Origin: Casuarina equisetifolia
Lineage: Eukaryota; Streptophyta; Magnoliopsida; Fagales; Casuarinaceae
Assembly: GCA_028551475.1 (NCBI GenBank)
Contig: CM052362.1
Coordinates: 15,182,521-15,246,520, forward strand
Direction: 5' to 3'
Length of the DNA stretch: 64,000 bases
Within the stretch, counting starts at the first letter, position 1. Every line of letters begins with the position of its first letter. Position numbers and translations under genes: made by a program. Shown piece by piece: positions 23,482-32,649 of the stretch. The notes below the pieces were generated by a model. That model had not been told where the DNA came from. It searched no databases and saw only the letters and a program-made list of their open reading frames with translations.

Positions 23482-26204
23482 CCCTTAACAAGAAGTTTTT
23501 ATTGGTGAAACCAGAACTTGGCTTCTTGACAAGTTATTGCATGATTAATACTGTTAACGTTACCGACACGAAAACAATGGTTATACAATATTAGTTAGCA
23601 ATCGTTTTCACACACTACTACCTATCCGAATTACCTTCCAATGAGGATCAAGTGTAAGAAAATAGATGCAAGATTCTCAACAACCCACTAACATACCCGT
23701 GTATTGGAGAAAAGATTATCAACAATAGTTTTCTGTTGATCAAGTTGAGCTTTCAAGGCATTAGCATTATCCTACAGAAAAATATAAGCAAATTATTGAG
23801 TGCATCAAATCGTTTATAATGTTGCATTTCTATGGTCCAGATTCCAAGGCATTCCCACATAATTCAACCTTCTCAGTTTCACCCTCTTGCATAACCAAAG
23901 CAAAAACAAAGCAGAGTGAATTCCACATATTTTAAATCCTGTTGTGTAATGAATTTCATTTTATAGATATAGGAATCTCTCATGGAAGCAAAATTGTATA
24001 GATTCAGCTCCTCAACCAAGTGGCATTATTCGGCCAAAATTTTCCTATTTCTTATCTTTTTTAAAAATATCTTAGCGTCCTGCATTTGTGTTAGACATTA
24101 GACGTGAAAAATAAAAACAAATTAATTCATCCAGATATTTCCGTGCATGTGGTCTATGATTTTCCTAATCCCTCAAGATTCAAGACCCATTCCTGAAAAG
24201 AGATTAGAATCGTCATTTTTAGTTGTAAATACTCATTCTGGCATCATAAACATTTTTGCAATATTTAATACTGACTTCCTTGCTTTTATTTTTTATTTTA
24301 TTTATTTGTCATTCTTTAGCAAAGATGAGGAATTTCACCAACCATTATGAACTAATAATGCATAACGCAATCTATGTAAGCATTGTGGCTAAAAAGCAAA
24401 TTGCACTACTTACCAATAACAGAAACTTGAAAAATGAGCAAAGAACAATACACAATTAATCAATATTTCATCAGTTACTTTTATATTTGCTTCCAAACTT
24501 AGGGAGAATGTTCATTATAAGCCCACATCTAAATTCTATTAGGGAGATGATAACTTACAGCATATGATTTACGCCTCCTTAAAGCTTCCCGTGCAAGATC
24601 TTCTTGTCCTTTCTTAAAAGCGAATTGTGCCTTACCGTACCTATGTTGAACTTATAGTGCAAGTTATAACACATTATGGTAACACCTAGGGTATCAAGAA
24701 ACCAGACACACATCAAAGTTTACCAATCTTCAGAAGCCTGTTGTGCAGCCTTATACTTGTTTTCCAACTGCTTTTGAGATGCCAAAACCTTCTCAACCAA
24801 AAAAAAGACTAATTTTAAACATGAAAACTGGATAGGGTAAAAGTAAACGTTTTACACATTGGCAATGTATAAAGGAGAGACAAAAATCAGTTGAGAGTTT
24901 AATCTGACAGCCATATGTTTGATGACCAGTAGAATACAAATCATAGTAGTCCTTTTTTGGGAAACAGAAGAACAGAAAATAGTGAAAGAAAGAAAGAAAA
25001 TTCAGACAAAAAGAATTTCATAGAATGGGGATACAACAATTGACACTTACTTGTGCTGTGGCCTGACGCATCTTTGTCAAGTCTTCATTCATTTCAATAA
25101 CCGATTGCTCTAAAATTTTCTCCGGATCTTCAAAGGAACTTATAATTCCATTTGCATATGACTGCAATTACGAAAGATTTAAATCTTATTATCTAGGTTA
25201 TATTAAAACATAAAAATAAAAAGAATAGCTGCTAGCAGCCTTATGATAAGCATACAATTCTAATACTCATCGATGCCGGCTAACATTGCCAAAATCTCAC
25301 CTTGATAACTCAAGCAAATCGTTCAAAAAAGGTTCATACCAGCAGCAAGAGAACCTCCCCTTTGTCTATTGTGGGACTGATTGGAAACAGCAATTCTTAT
25401 CCCCACTTGTTTTGCTGAAAGAAAAATAAATATTTCCCATTTAAGGGGTTTGAGCAGGAAATACAAGTGAGTTCAATACTCTCTTTTCTTATGTGTTGTT
25501 CACTTCTAACCAGCCAAACAGAGTGTAAATTGAAACCGAGACAAGAATCAGAAACACGAAAAATAAGGTTGAAACTTGAAAGAAAATATAAGGGAGACTC
25601 AGTAATCCACGGTGGGGAGTAGCAAAAACGCACATACCGCTGCGACCGAAAAAAGACGAGGTGAGGGGATTCCTGACCATGGATAGATGGTGAGAGCTTG
25701 AGGAAGAGGGCTTGAACGACGGTCTACCAATCAATCGATATTTATAAGTGTGTGTCTAGTAATCTTTCTCTCAACGATGTTAGAAAAGAAAATGGATACA
25801 TGCATGCCTTTACGTAAAATAGTAACAGCTTATTTTTAAACATATGTGTAATGTGGTGGCAAAGTGAAGAGAAAGCAAGGAATTTCTCTTTACAATATCT
25901 GCACCTCCCGTCTTTATTATATTTTGTTATGAGTAGGAGCCAATTCCACTGAATTTGTCACCTTACGGGAAGAATTCAGAAGTAACCTGGCAGATGTCTT
26001 TGCATGTATACAAAATAAAACGGTAAACCAGAAGTTCATAATCAGAAACAAGTAAAAATAAAATAAAAATCATCCACTTAATTTAATAAAGGAAAGTTAT
26101 TGTCCATTCCATTATTTCGTTATACTTCTACAAAGCAGAAGCTACAGTATGTCACGAGCGACTTTATTCTTATTTGCTTGGGCGCAACTGTGTATTTGTA
26201 TAAA

Positions 26205-26426
26205 CTAGTGACCCGAGCCTCGAGTGCTAGGGCCGGATGGCAACCTTTGCAGCCAATGCTCCACGCTGTGCTTCGCCTTCTCATAGACAGAGGAAGATGT
26301 CTCCAGATTATCGGCACCGGCAAAACCGTCGGATAACAATCTGGTCGCCTCGACCCCGGCATGGCTCAAGATGGCAGCGGAGATGATAAAGATGATGAAA
26401 AGGGTGAGGGAGTTTCGGAAACTCAT
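26205..26426 (-). CDS. Secreted PIP/PIPL-type peptide precursor
   Basis: Single-exon ORF of 73 codons, ATG to TAG. Residues 1-27 form a signal peptide with a hydrophobic core (LTLFIIFIISAAILSHA). A variable, acidic-to-neutral middle follows, and the protein ends exactly in SGPSTRGSGH (residues 64-73). That terminus fits the SGPS-x-x-G-x-GH signature of PAMP-induced secreted peptides (PIP/PIPL), which are cleaved from the precursor, hydroxylated on proline and sensed in Arabidopsis by the receptor kinase RLK7 to amplify immunity and restrain growth. The fit to SGPS, G at position 7 and terminal GH is complete. A TATA box lies about 110 bp upstream, and TTGAC cores are present. The gene looks intact and sits between the VIPP1-like relic and the right duplication copy. 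CEP and IDA families share related endings but fit less well. Confidence 0.85.
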   Translation of the reverse strand: MSFRNSLTLFIIFIISAAILSHAGVEATRLLSDGFAGADNLETSSSVYEKAKHSVEHWLQRLPSGPSTRGSGH

Positions 26427-26535
26427 CTTCGGAAATGTTCTCTAACTTACTTAGATGGGACGAATGAATGAACTTTGCTCTTTCATAGAAATAAAAGCTT
26501 CTGATATGTATGACAAAGTAGGAAGATGTAAAAGG

Positions 26536-26543
26536 TATTTATA
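26536..26543 (-). promoter_or_regulatory. TATA box of the PIP-like gene
   Basis: TATAAATA on the minus strand, about 110 bp upstream of the ATG, which would leave a leader of roughly 80 nt. Confidence 0.6.
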
Positions 26544-26812
26544 GGTCAAGAGCATCGTGAAAGTCGTTTTGTGGTGGAGATTCGGGAGAGCATATCTCAC
26601 GTAGGTGTTAACGTCGTGCCACTTGATACATGAGGGAAGTGGTCTTGCTGGATAAAGCTGCTACACGGGCTCCTGCGTCTGAATGTGTCAACGACGACCT
26701 TTTTTCCATGCCAGAGTCAATAGTACGGGCAGGGGCAACATTGGACACTTCGTTATATGGGTAGCGGTTGAGTAGACAATTTAGTTCAAAGCTTCGAAAA
26801 ATCCGAGTTGAC
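26544..26812. promoter_or_regulatory. Cluster of four W-box cores upstream of the PIP-like gene
   Basis: TTGAC cores occur near 26544-26549 (TTGACC, minus, adjoining the TATA box), 26687-26692 (GTTGAC, minus), 26715-26720 (TTGACT, minus) and 26808-26812 (TTGAC, plus). WRKY factors bind TTGAC(C/T); PIP genes are known to respond to microbial elicitors. The density is suggestive, not proof. Confidence 0.4.
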
Positions 26813-27887
26813 ACGTTACCTTATATTCTTGTTTTGATTGGACCGTGACGGAAAATGAGAATGTCTTGAAAAATCACCCGTATGATAACATTTTTCCTAA
26901 CTTAACATAATTCCCTTCGACTTTTGGATACTTAAAAATTATGCTTAATTTGGCTCACACACGTTTTGACGTCCTCTCCTAGCCGGAGAACGAACGTCAA
27001 ACTACTCTCCGCGTGTGCCTTTGCTATTCATATGACTTTATATTTAAAATTCAAAGAGATTTTACCTTCAAATAGTATCTTCCAAGTTTTGCCCACCGAC
27101 GTTAAAGATCATCCTTCCGCTTTGTGAACGTAAGATGAGTTCTTAATTCCTGTTAATTATCCCAATCAAGTTGTAAGGGTTCCGTCGGAAATTTTGAATT
27201 GACTGGCACTTGTTTTTCTTGCTCTTGAATGGACTGCAGTAGCGAAAAAAGTGAGAAAATTTGCAGGAGGAAACAACCCAGATGACTCCTCTACTTCGTT
27301 TTCTTTACCTGATTTAGATTTCGGAGGGTCTAACATCTTGGTCTTTGGTCTTTACTGGTTGTTAAATCCCCAGCAAAGAATTATCACGTTTTCAAGGAAT
27401 ATATTGTACGGGATGAGCTCAATTCGTAGAGAATGTGCGGCCAATTCTCACCCACTGACACGTTCCACGGTCGCAAAAGGCAGTCTAGTAGCACCCAGAG
27501 ATGACATCCAAAGGCTTGTAGTATGTATGCTTGTTTGGGTAATATAGATGAGGAAACCAATTTCAGAAGGATTCTAAATCTCCTAAACAGGATTAAAATT
27601 AATATATATATATATAATAAAATAAAAGTTGCGGCTGTAGATAATGTTAGTCATAAACATACCATTAGAGCATAACTGATGCTTCATTGTACATAAACAT
27701 GCAGCTGTGTGCATTGCATGGCCAGCCAAAAACAACAATGAATTCAAGCTTGTCCTTCCGGTCATACAATGCTGTTAAATTTGATGGCAAAATGCATCCA
27801 GTGCCGAGCTTAAAAGAAGAAATCTAAGACATGCATCACAGAAAGTAGAGAAATCCTTTTTCATTTGACTTTTTTTTTATTTTTTTT
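26813..27887. other. Intergenic stretch, one unassigned ORF
   Basis: Contains an open frame at 27251-27547 (plus) whose product (NNPDDSSTSFSLPDLDFGG...) matches nothing I recognise and has no clear promoter, plus a short TA microsatellite near 27601-27618. No gene can be supported. Confidence 0.4.
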
Positions 27888-28850
27888 ATTGGGTGTGTGT
27901 TTCTCTTTAGATTTCTTGACTTTTTTTTGTAGTGTCTTAAATATAAAAAAAAAATAAAGCCTGAATTTTAGGCCTTTCGTCGCCGCATGCTCTTTCCGAG
28001 TTGGCCCATGTAGTCTTTTCTTAATCTTTTGGGCTCAATATATTGCCCATATTTCAGTAGACTGTTATGGGCTCAATACTGTGTCCTTGATTTTATGACG
28101 TTGACATTAGTTCTTGTGCGTTTTGGAATTTGTTGGAGGTGGAGCTACTGTTCCATCTTATAGTTCAACTCCGTTCCATCTTATAGCTCTTTTTTGATGG
28201 TTTATTTTAACACAATGATGTATTTAAAAATCATTCTTCGTAATTGATCATGGGTTTGGGATCCCATTTTGGAGATTAGTGTTGGATAAAAATATCAAAT
28301 TAAGTATGTCATTTCTTGTAATGAAATTTAAATTAAGAAAATGTTCATCTAATTTTTGAATTTAACTTTTAAGCTTTTTAATATGGTTTTTGAGCTTATG
28401 TTGAATTTTTTTTCTACGTTGTGTAACTTTAAATCTTATAAAAATGTATATACAAGACCAAAGTTCTATATTGAGTGTGTAATCATTTTATGATTAGAAT
28501 GAAATATTTCTCAAACTTTTAAGTTAACTTTTGAATTAAAATTTTGAACTTTTTATCAACAACTCCTTTCTAACATTTAATGGAACTCGACCATTCCATT
28601 TTTGTTAAAATCTACACTATTAGAGTAACCTTTAACCTACCTGACATGCCAACAAAAGGCCCGACTTGAATGGCGAATCTTGGGCTCCTCATACGAAAAT
28701 CTAATATGATTTTGTGGGCTGGTCCCATTAATTTCTAGCCACGTCATTGAAAAGTCAAGTTTGCAAGTCAAAGGAACTAGGAGGTCCGATGTGGGAAATT
28801 TTTACTGGTTACGACGGCAGCGCGGCGGTGGCACTACGCATAGAAGATCA

Positions 28851-29138
28851 ATGGCAATTAGGAAAATGGCACCGCGTCTGAAGAGTATGAAGACGGGGGT
28901 GAAGCGGGCGAAGTGGGTCGCCCTTTGCTTTCTTTGCTTCTCGCTTTCTCTGCAGGCAATCCAGTTACCTTATTGGATCTTGCTGATATGCAAAAACCAT
29001 GTTAAATCTGTGTATACTGCGTTTAGGCCTTTGGTTACTCGCTTCTTTGTTAAAATCTGTTGTTTTCTTAGCCGGAATCAACGCGTACCTCCTAAAATAC
29101 TTAATACGGGGCATTTTTTAAATATCTCCAAGGGCTAA
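28851..29138 (+). other. Unrecognised ORF, identical in both duplication copies (right)
   Basis: Same 95-codon ORF as 9895-10182, translation identical. It lies inside the nearly perfect part of the duplication. No family resemblance; coding status doubtful. Confidence 0.2.
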
Positions 29139-29510
29139 TATGCTGGGTATCTAATATGGGATAGTGTCCCTCGAATGCGGTACAAATGGTGTTGCTTTTA
29201 TGTCACGGATTAGGTGTGGCGTGGAACTCTAATCAACACGGATTGCTGCTGGATGACGCGCTTAGGCTTATAGTACTATTCACGTTGATAATTCTTGAGT
29301 ATCAAGTTTGTTTGACAACCTAAAAAAGAGAGAAAAAGAGAGGCAGAGAGAGATCAAAAATGAAAAAAATTCTTATATACTATTCCAAATTTTATGCAAG
29401 ACCCAATATGCAGAACATTAATCTTGGATCTACTTGCGCAAAACCCCAGTCATTTTGCATCCGACTATTAGCAAAAGGATAAACTCTAACACGGCAAGAA
29501 AACAAAACCT

Positions 29511-29580
29511 GGTAAACCCTAATGTTCACATTCACAGCAAAACCCTAACATTCACGTTCACATTCACAGCAAAACACTAG
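29511..29580 (+). repeat. Short AAACCCTA-containing tandem repeat (right copy)
   Basis: About two to three units of the same type as 10503-10640, immediately downstream of the J-domain gene. Confidence 0.55.
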
Positions 29581-29612
29581 CAGGAACACAAAAAAATGAA
29601 TCTTGATGAAAC

Positions 29613-30143
29613 CTAGGAGATCGTTCTGGGACGAACTGCACGATTCAGATCGGCCTCAGTATTCTGCCAGCACCTTTTGATTCCACGGCACTCTTTCTGA
29701 CCAGTTTGTGGTGGCTTGGACAGTGTCTGCGCGTGCGGCTTGGACGGTGGTGGACGCAGGCCCATGGAAACGTCGTAGGCCTCTCGTTTCTTCTCATCGC
29801 CGAGAACCTCCAACGCATTTTTGATGAGACGAAATGCAGCAGGCGCCGCAGGAGAGTAGGATTTGTCAGGATGAACGAGCTTCACGAGCCGGCAAAAAGA
29901 ATCGGTGATGGTGTCTTCACTGAGAGATGCATCGGCCTTCAACTCGAGAAGCTCATAGTAATCAACCAGCCCAGACTTAGTCCTCCTTGTAGCCACGGAG
30001 AGCATACGGTAGGCAGTAAGTGCTCTGTTGATCCCGGGAAAAAATGGATCGAGGGTTTGGGCCAAAAGCACAAGATCATAAGCCTCCTGTATTTTGCGGT
30101 TGAGAAGTTTTTCCTTGGCGTAGTCGAGCAAGGCGTCCGTCAT
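29613..30143 (-). CDS. Short J-domain (DnaJ-like) protein
   Basis: Single-exon ORF of 176 aa, ATG at 30141-30143. Residues 1-60 form a helical region with a repeat-like pattern (LLDYAKEKLL, AYDLVLLAQTLDPFFP), as in plant J proteins that place a short helical domain before the J domain. The J domain spans about residues 61-124 (DYYELLELKA ... AYD) with the essential HPD at 91-93, so it should stimulate an Hsp70 ATPase. The tail is proline-rich (PPPSKPHAQTLSKPPQ) and then basic. No zinc-finger or membrane segment is seen, so it is not a type I DnaJ, and it is shorter than the usual plant members with long C-terminal extensions. The left duplicate is broken, so this copy is the only one of the pair that could work. 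Client and location are unknown. Confidence 0.75.
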   Translation of the reverse strand: MTDALLDYAKEKLLNRKIQEAYDLVLLAQTLDPFFPGINRALTAYRMLSVATRRTKSGLVDYYELLELKADASLSEDTITDSFCRLVKLVHPDKSYSPAAPAAFRLIKNALEVLGDEKKREAYDVSMGLRPPPSKPHAQTLSKPPQTGQKECRGIKRCWQNTEADLNRAVRPRTIS

Positions 30144-31020
30144 GGCTGTAATCAGAAGAACAGAAGCGAGCGACGGCGGTAATCAGAAGAACAGAAGAGA
30201 GCGACTCCGGTAGCGTGAGAACAGAGAGAACAGTGAACTTTGAATATGGAAAGGGTCAGAGAGAAGTGGACAATGAATGTTGTTCGTTTTCTCTTTTATG
30301 CCCTCGCGCATTTATTATCTTTGTTTGATAATAAATGCCGTTTTCTCTTTTATGCCCTCGCAGCCGTTAAGGGTCGATTTCATCACTCAGCGAAGATGCT
30401 TTTCCAGTTCGTGGCAACGGAGCCTCAGGTCTTGGAGCGTGGAGGCCACGATGGAATCTCTATCGTTGATCTCTTTACGCGTTCCCCAGTACGCGTTGGC
30501 GAAACGTGCCCATGTGGTCTGGTCAGATCCGATATTCTCATGTGGGAACAAGATTGTACATCATTCGAGGCACGACCAGTCTTACATCGAATATTAATTG
30601 TAACCAAATACTTTCCAATTGAGTTATGTAACAACGGGAATCCCCAAGTCGTGCGAAAAAAGTTAAAAGCAAAAGATAAGTTACAATTGATGGCAATCAG
30701 ATCCAAATCAATGACGTAAGCATTTATTATTCTGAATGACGTAAGTATTTTATTATATATGCTTGCAATGATGTTCTAGTGCTCTCTAATTCACTCTTTG
30801 TAATAAATACAAGAACGTGAAATATCAAAGGCGGTGGATAATCGTAATCTCAGTCCAAATGGGATTGGGAATTCAAATTCTAAAAAGACGTCTCTCTAGG
30901 CGTCCAATAAGGTCGAGTGAGTGACACCGTGTTTGAAGAGGCGGCTTAAGTTCGTCGTGATTCCAGATCAAATACCACGCGCCTCCATTGTGCGTGCGAA
31001 GCTCCATACATAGTCCGTTA

Positions 31021-31057
<37 letters not shown>

Positions 31058-31327
31058 AAACCCTCCTCGCCTTCATTTCCGATCACTCGCTTTGCAGTCT
31101 CGCTCTAATGGCACCATCTACTCCATTCGTAGTGGCCCTCCTGGCAGCTGATATCCAAAGCAGACAGCTAGTTGACGGGATAGGAAAGCCTTGTAGAGTA
31201 GAAGAGGGTGGATGTGCGAGAAGAGGGTGGATGTACCTCTCGCAGCTGGACCACAACCCCGACATGGAAACTTGTTACACCGTGCTTGTTTCCTTATTAG
31301 CATAGTTGGATGGCTAGTTCCTACCTA

Positions 31328-31358
31328 TAAGCTAAGCTAAGCTAAGCTAAGCTAAGCG
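31328..31358 (+). repeat. GCTAA pentanucleotide microsatellite
   Basis: About five to six units of GCTAA, ending in a variant GCGAAGCT. It lies in the ~265-bp segment that is missing from the left duplication copy. Confidence 0.8.
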
Positions 31359-31685
31359 AAGCTCGGAGAGTAAACAGCTTCGTACCGATGGTTAGTTGTG
31401 GTGAAGATACATGCTCTCAGCCAAACATGTGGTAAGCTTGTTGGCATAAGATCTGATCGTATCTTTCTATATTTGCTACCAATTGTAGGGCCACAAATTT
31501 ACAGCCGTCAATAACCGCGTGTCCAAACAAATTCATACCATGCTAGAAGAAGAGCTCCAAAAGCATGAGAATTATATGAAATTTGGAAGTCCGAAATACC
31601 AAACTCCTTAATAGTTCGTGAGTATGAATAATTTTCCTCAAATTCAATAATCTAAAAAGATCAGAAACTGAACAAACTTATACAG

Positions 31686-31724
31686 CCCCCGCCCCCGCCC
31701 CCGCCCCCGCCCCCGCCCCCGCCC
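31686..31724 (-). repeat. C5G hexanucleotide repeat, potential G-quadruplex
   Basis: Six consecutive CCCCC-G units followed by CCC, then a run of A. On the minus strand this gives six G5 tracts separated by single C, an ideal spacing for a G-quadruplex. It is absent from the corresponding point of the left copy (about 12678). Confidence 0.95.
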
Positions 31725-31833
31725 TAAAAAAAAAAAAATGACTCTGCCAAATACAAACCCATTGGTAGTGTTCGCGATTACAGCTCTAGGATGTGCCCAG
31801 AGGCTTCAAACCCTTTGTAAACATCACAGGTAA

Positions 31834-32649
31834 GCCAGCAAAGAAGACCAATTCCGGGGCATGTCTACAACTTCCTTTACTGGATGTCACTGCGTACTTA
31901 CCACATCGCTGGAGGAGACAACCAAAGCTTTGCGGGTCTTAAAATGAGTTAAGCACATCATATGCAACATGCTTCAAACGTTTGGAAATTTTTGTTTTAC
32001 TATTCTCTTAAATTCTCTTTATGGGAATCTCATGGAGCTCAATGTTGTGTTTCGAACGTATATGTTGGGGTGAGATTGTGATCTCCTACCCTTTTTGTTA
32101 GTTGTGCTATATATAGATATATAGCATATAATTTTGTGTGTTCTTGCTCGGTGAGAGTGTTTCTCTTGACAATGAATGATGAAGCAACTTGCCATTATAA
32201 ATGGCGGTTCTTCACGTACAATGATAATAGCAATGAATGGTGAAGCAAGTTGCCATTTGTCTCTGGAGCATGACTAAAGGGGTTCTGTTCCCTTTTAGCA
32301 TTTAAATATCCCCTTTGTTCATGATCACACTGCGGGGTAGATAAGGAAAGTTCCTAACCATTATATTATTGGACTTAATCCAGTAAAAACATATGCGCGT
32401 GGTATTTTAACCGGAAGAAGGAGGGGGTATTTTAGTAAATATACCCAGCGGCTAACGTGCTGGGTATTATTATATAATGCGGGCACTTCCACGGGATGGG
32501 CATATGAGCGGATATTTCGAAGTTTCTAGACTTTCCTTTTTTCTCTCTGAGTTCTTGTCACTCACGACGACGTCCCTGCGCAGAAGCCATTTGATCTCTT
32601 TTCACACATTCAGTCATTCATTCATTCATTTATTCATTCTGTCTTAAGA
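31834..32649 (+). promoter_or_regulatory. Upstream region of the NAC gene
   Basis: Up to about 31990 it is shared with 43377-43530. A 26-bp direct repeat (CAATGAATGATGAAGCAACT and a close variant) occurs near 32171 and 32231. A TATA-like TATATAAT lies near 32469-32476, about 175 bp before the ATG. The sequence GCTAACGTGCTGGGTAT near 32452 resembles GCTAATATGCTGGGTAT in both duplication blocks. Confidence 0.4.

Larger units (their letters stand above)
14116..25734 (-). pseudogene. VIPP1/IM30-like (PspA family) gene relic with LTR insertions in introns
   Basis: Minus-strand exons match VIPP1, the thylakoid membrane-shaping ESCRT-III/PspA protein, in order: transit-peptide region (NPLTSSFFGRS, near 25640-25690); start of the PspA domain near 25297-25333; [20 protein letters not shown] (25051-25161); VLASQKQLENKYKAAQQASED (24724-24788); YGKAQFAFKKGQEDLAREAL (24559-24640); DNANALKAQLDQQKTIVDNL (23697-23771); LLESKIQEARSKKD (17157-17228); NEMLGNVNTSNTLSAFEKME (about 17021-17090); VMAMESQAEAFGQM (14116-14180). 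It is broken. The MNLFERFARVVK-equivalent exon has an extra T and a TGA; the LLESK exon is preceded by CG instead of AG; the exons for the last part of the family C-terminus are absent before the PIFI-like relic. Introns hold a copia element and a small LTR element. Confidence 0.85.
27888..31833. repeat. Segmental duplication, right copy
   Basis: Counterpart of 8970-12716, same orientation. Relative to the left copy it has about 50 extra bases near 28020-28070, a small insertion near 29165-29210, an extra ~265 bp near 31163-31430 and a C5G repeat tract at 31686-31724. It carries the intact J-domain gene. Its right end continues into sequence shared with 43270-43530. Confidence 0.85.

Noticed and set aside
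17725-23771. A chimeric gene between VIPP1-like exons and copia domains
   Set aside because: The element is antisense to the VIPP1-like relic and has its own LTRs and target-site duplication, so it is a plain insertion.
27251-27547. 98-codon plus-strand ORF
   Set aside because: No family resemblance, promoter or partner exon; kept only as an unassigned frame.
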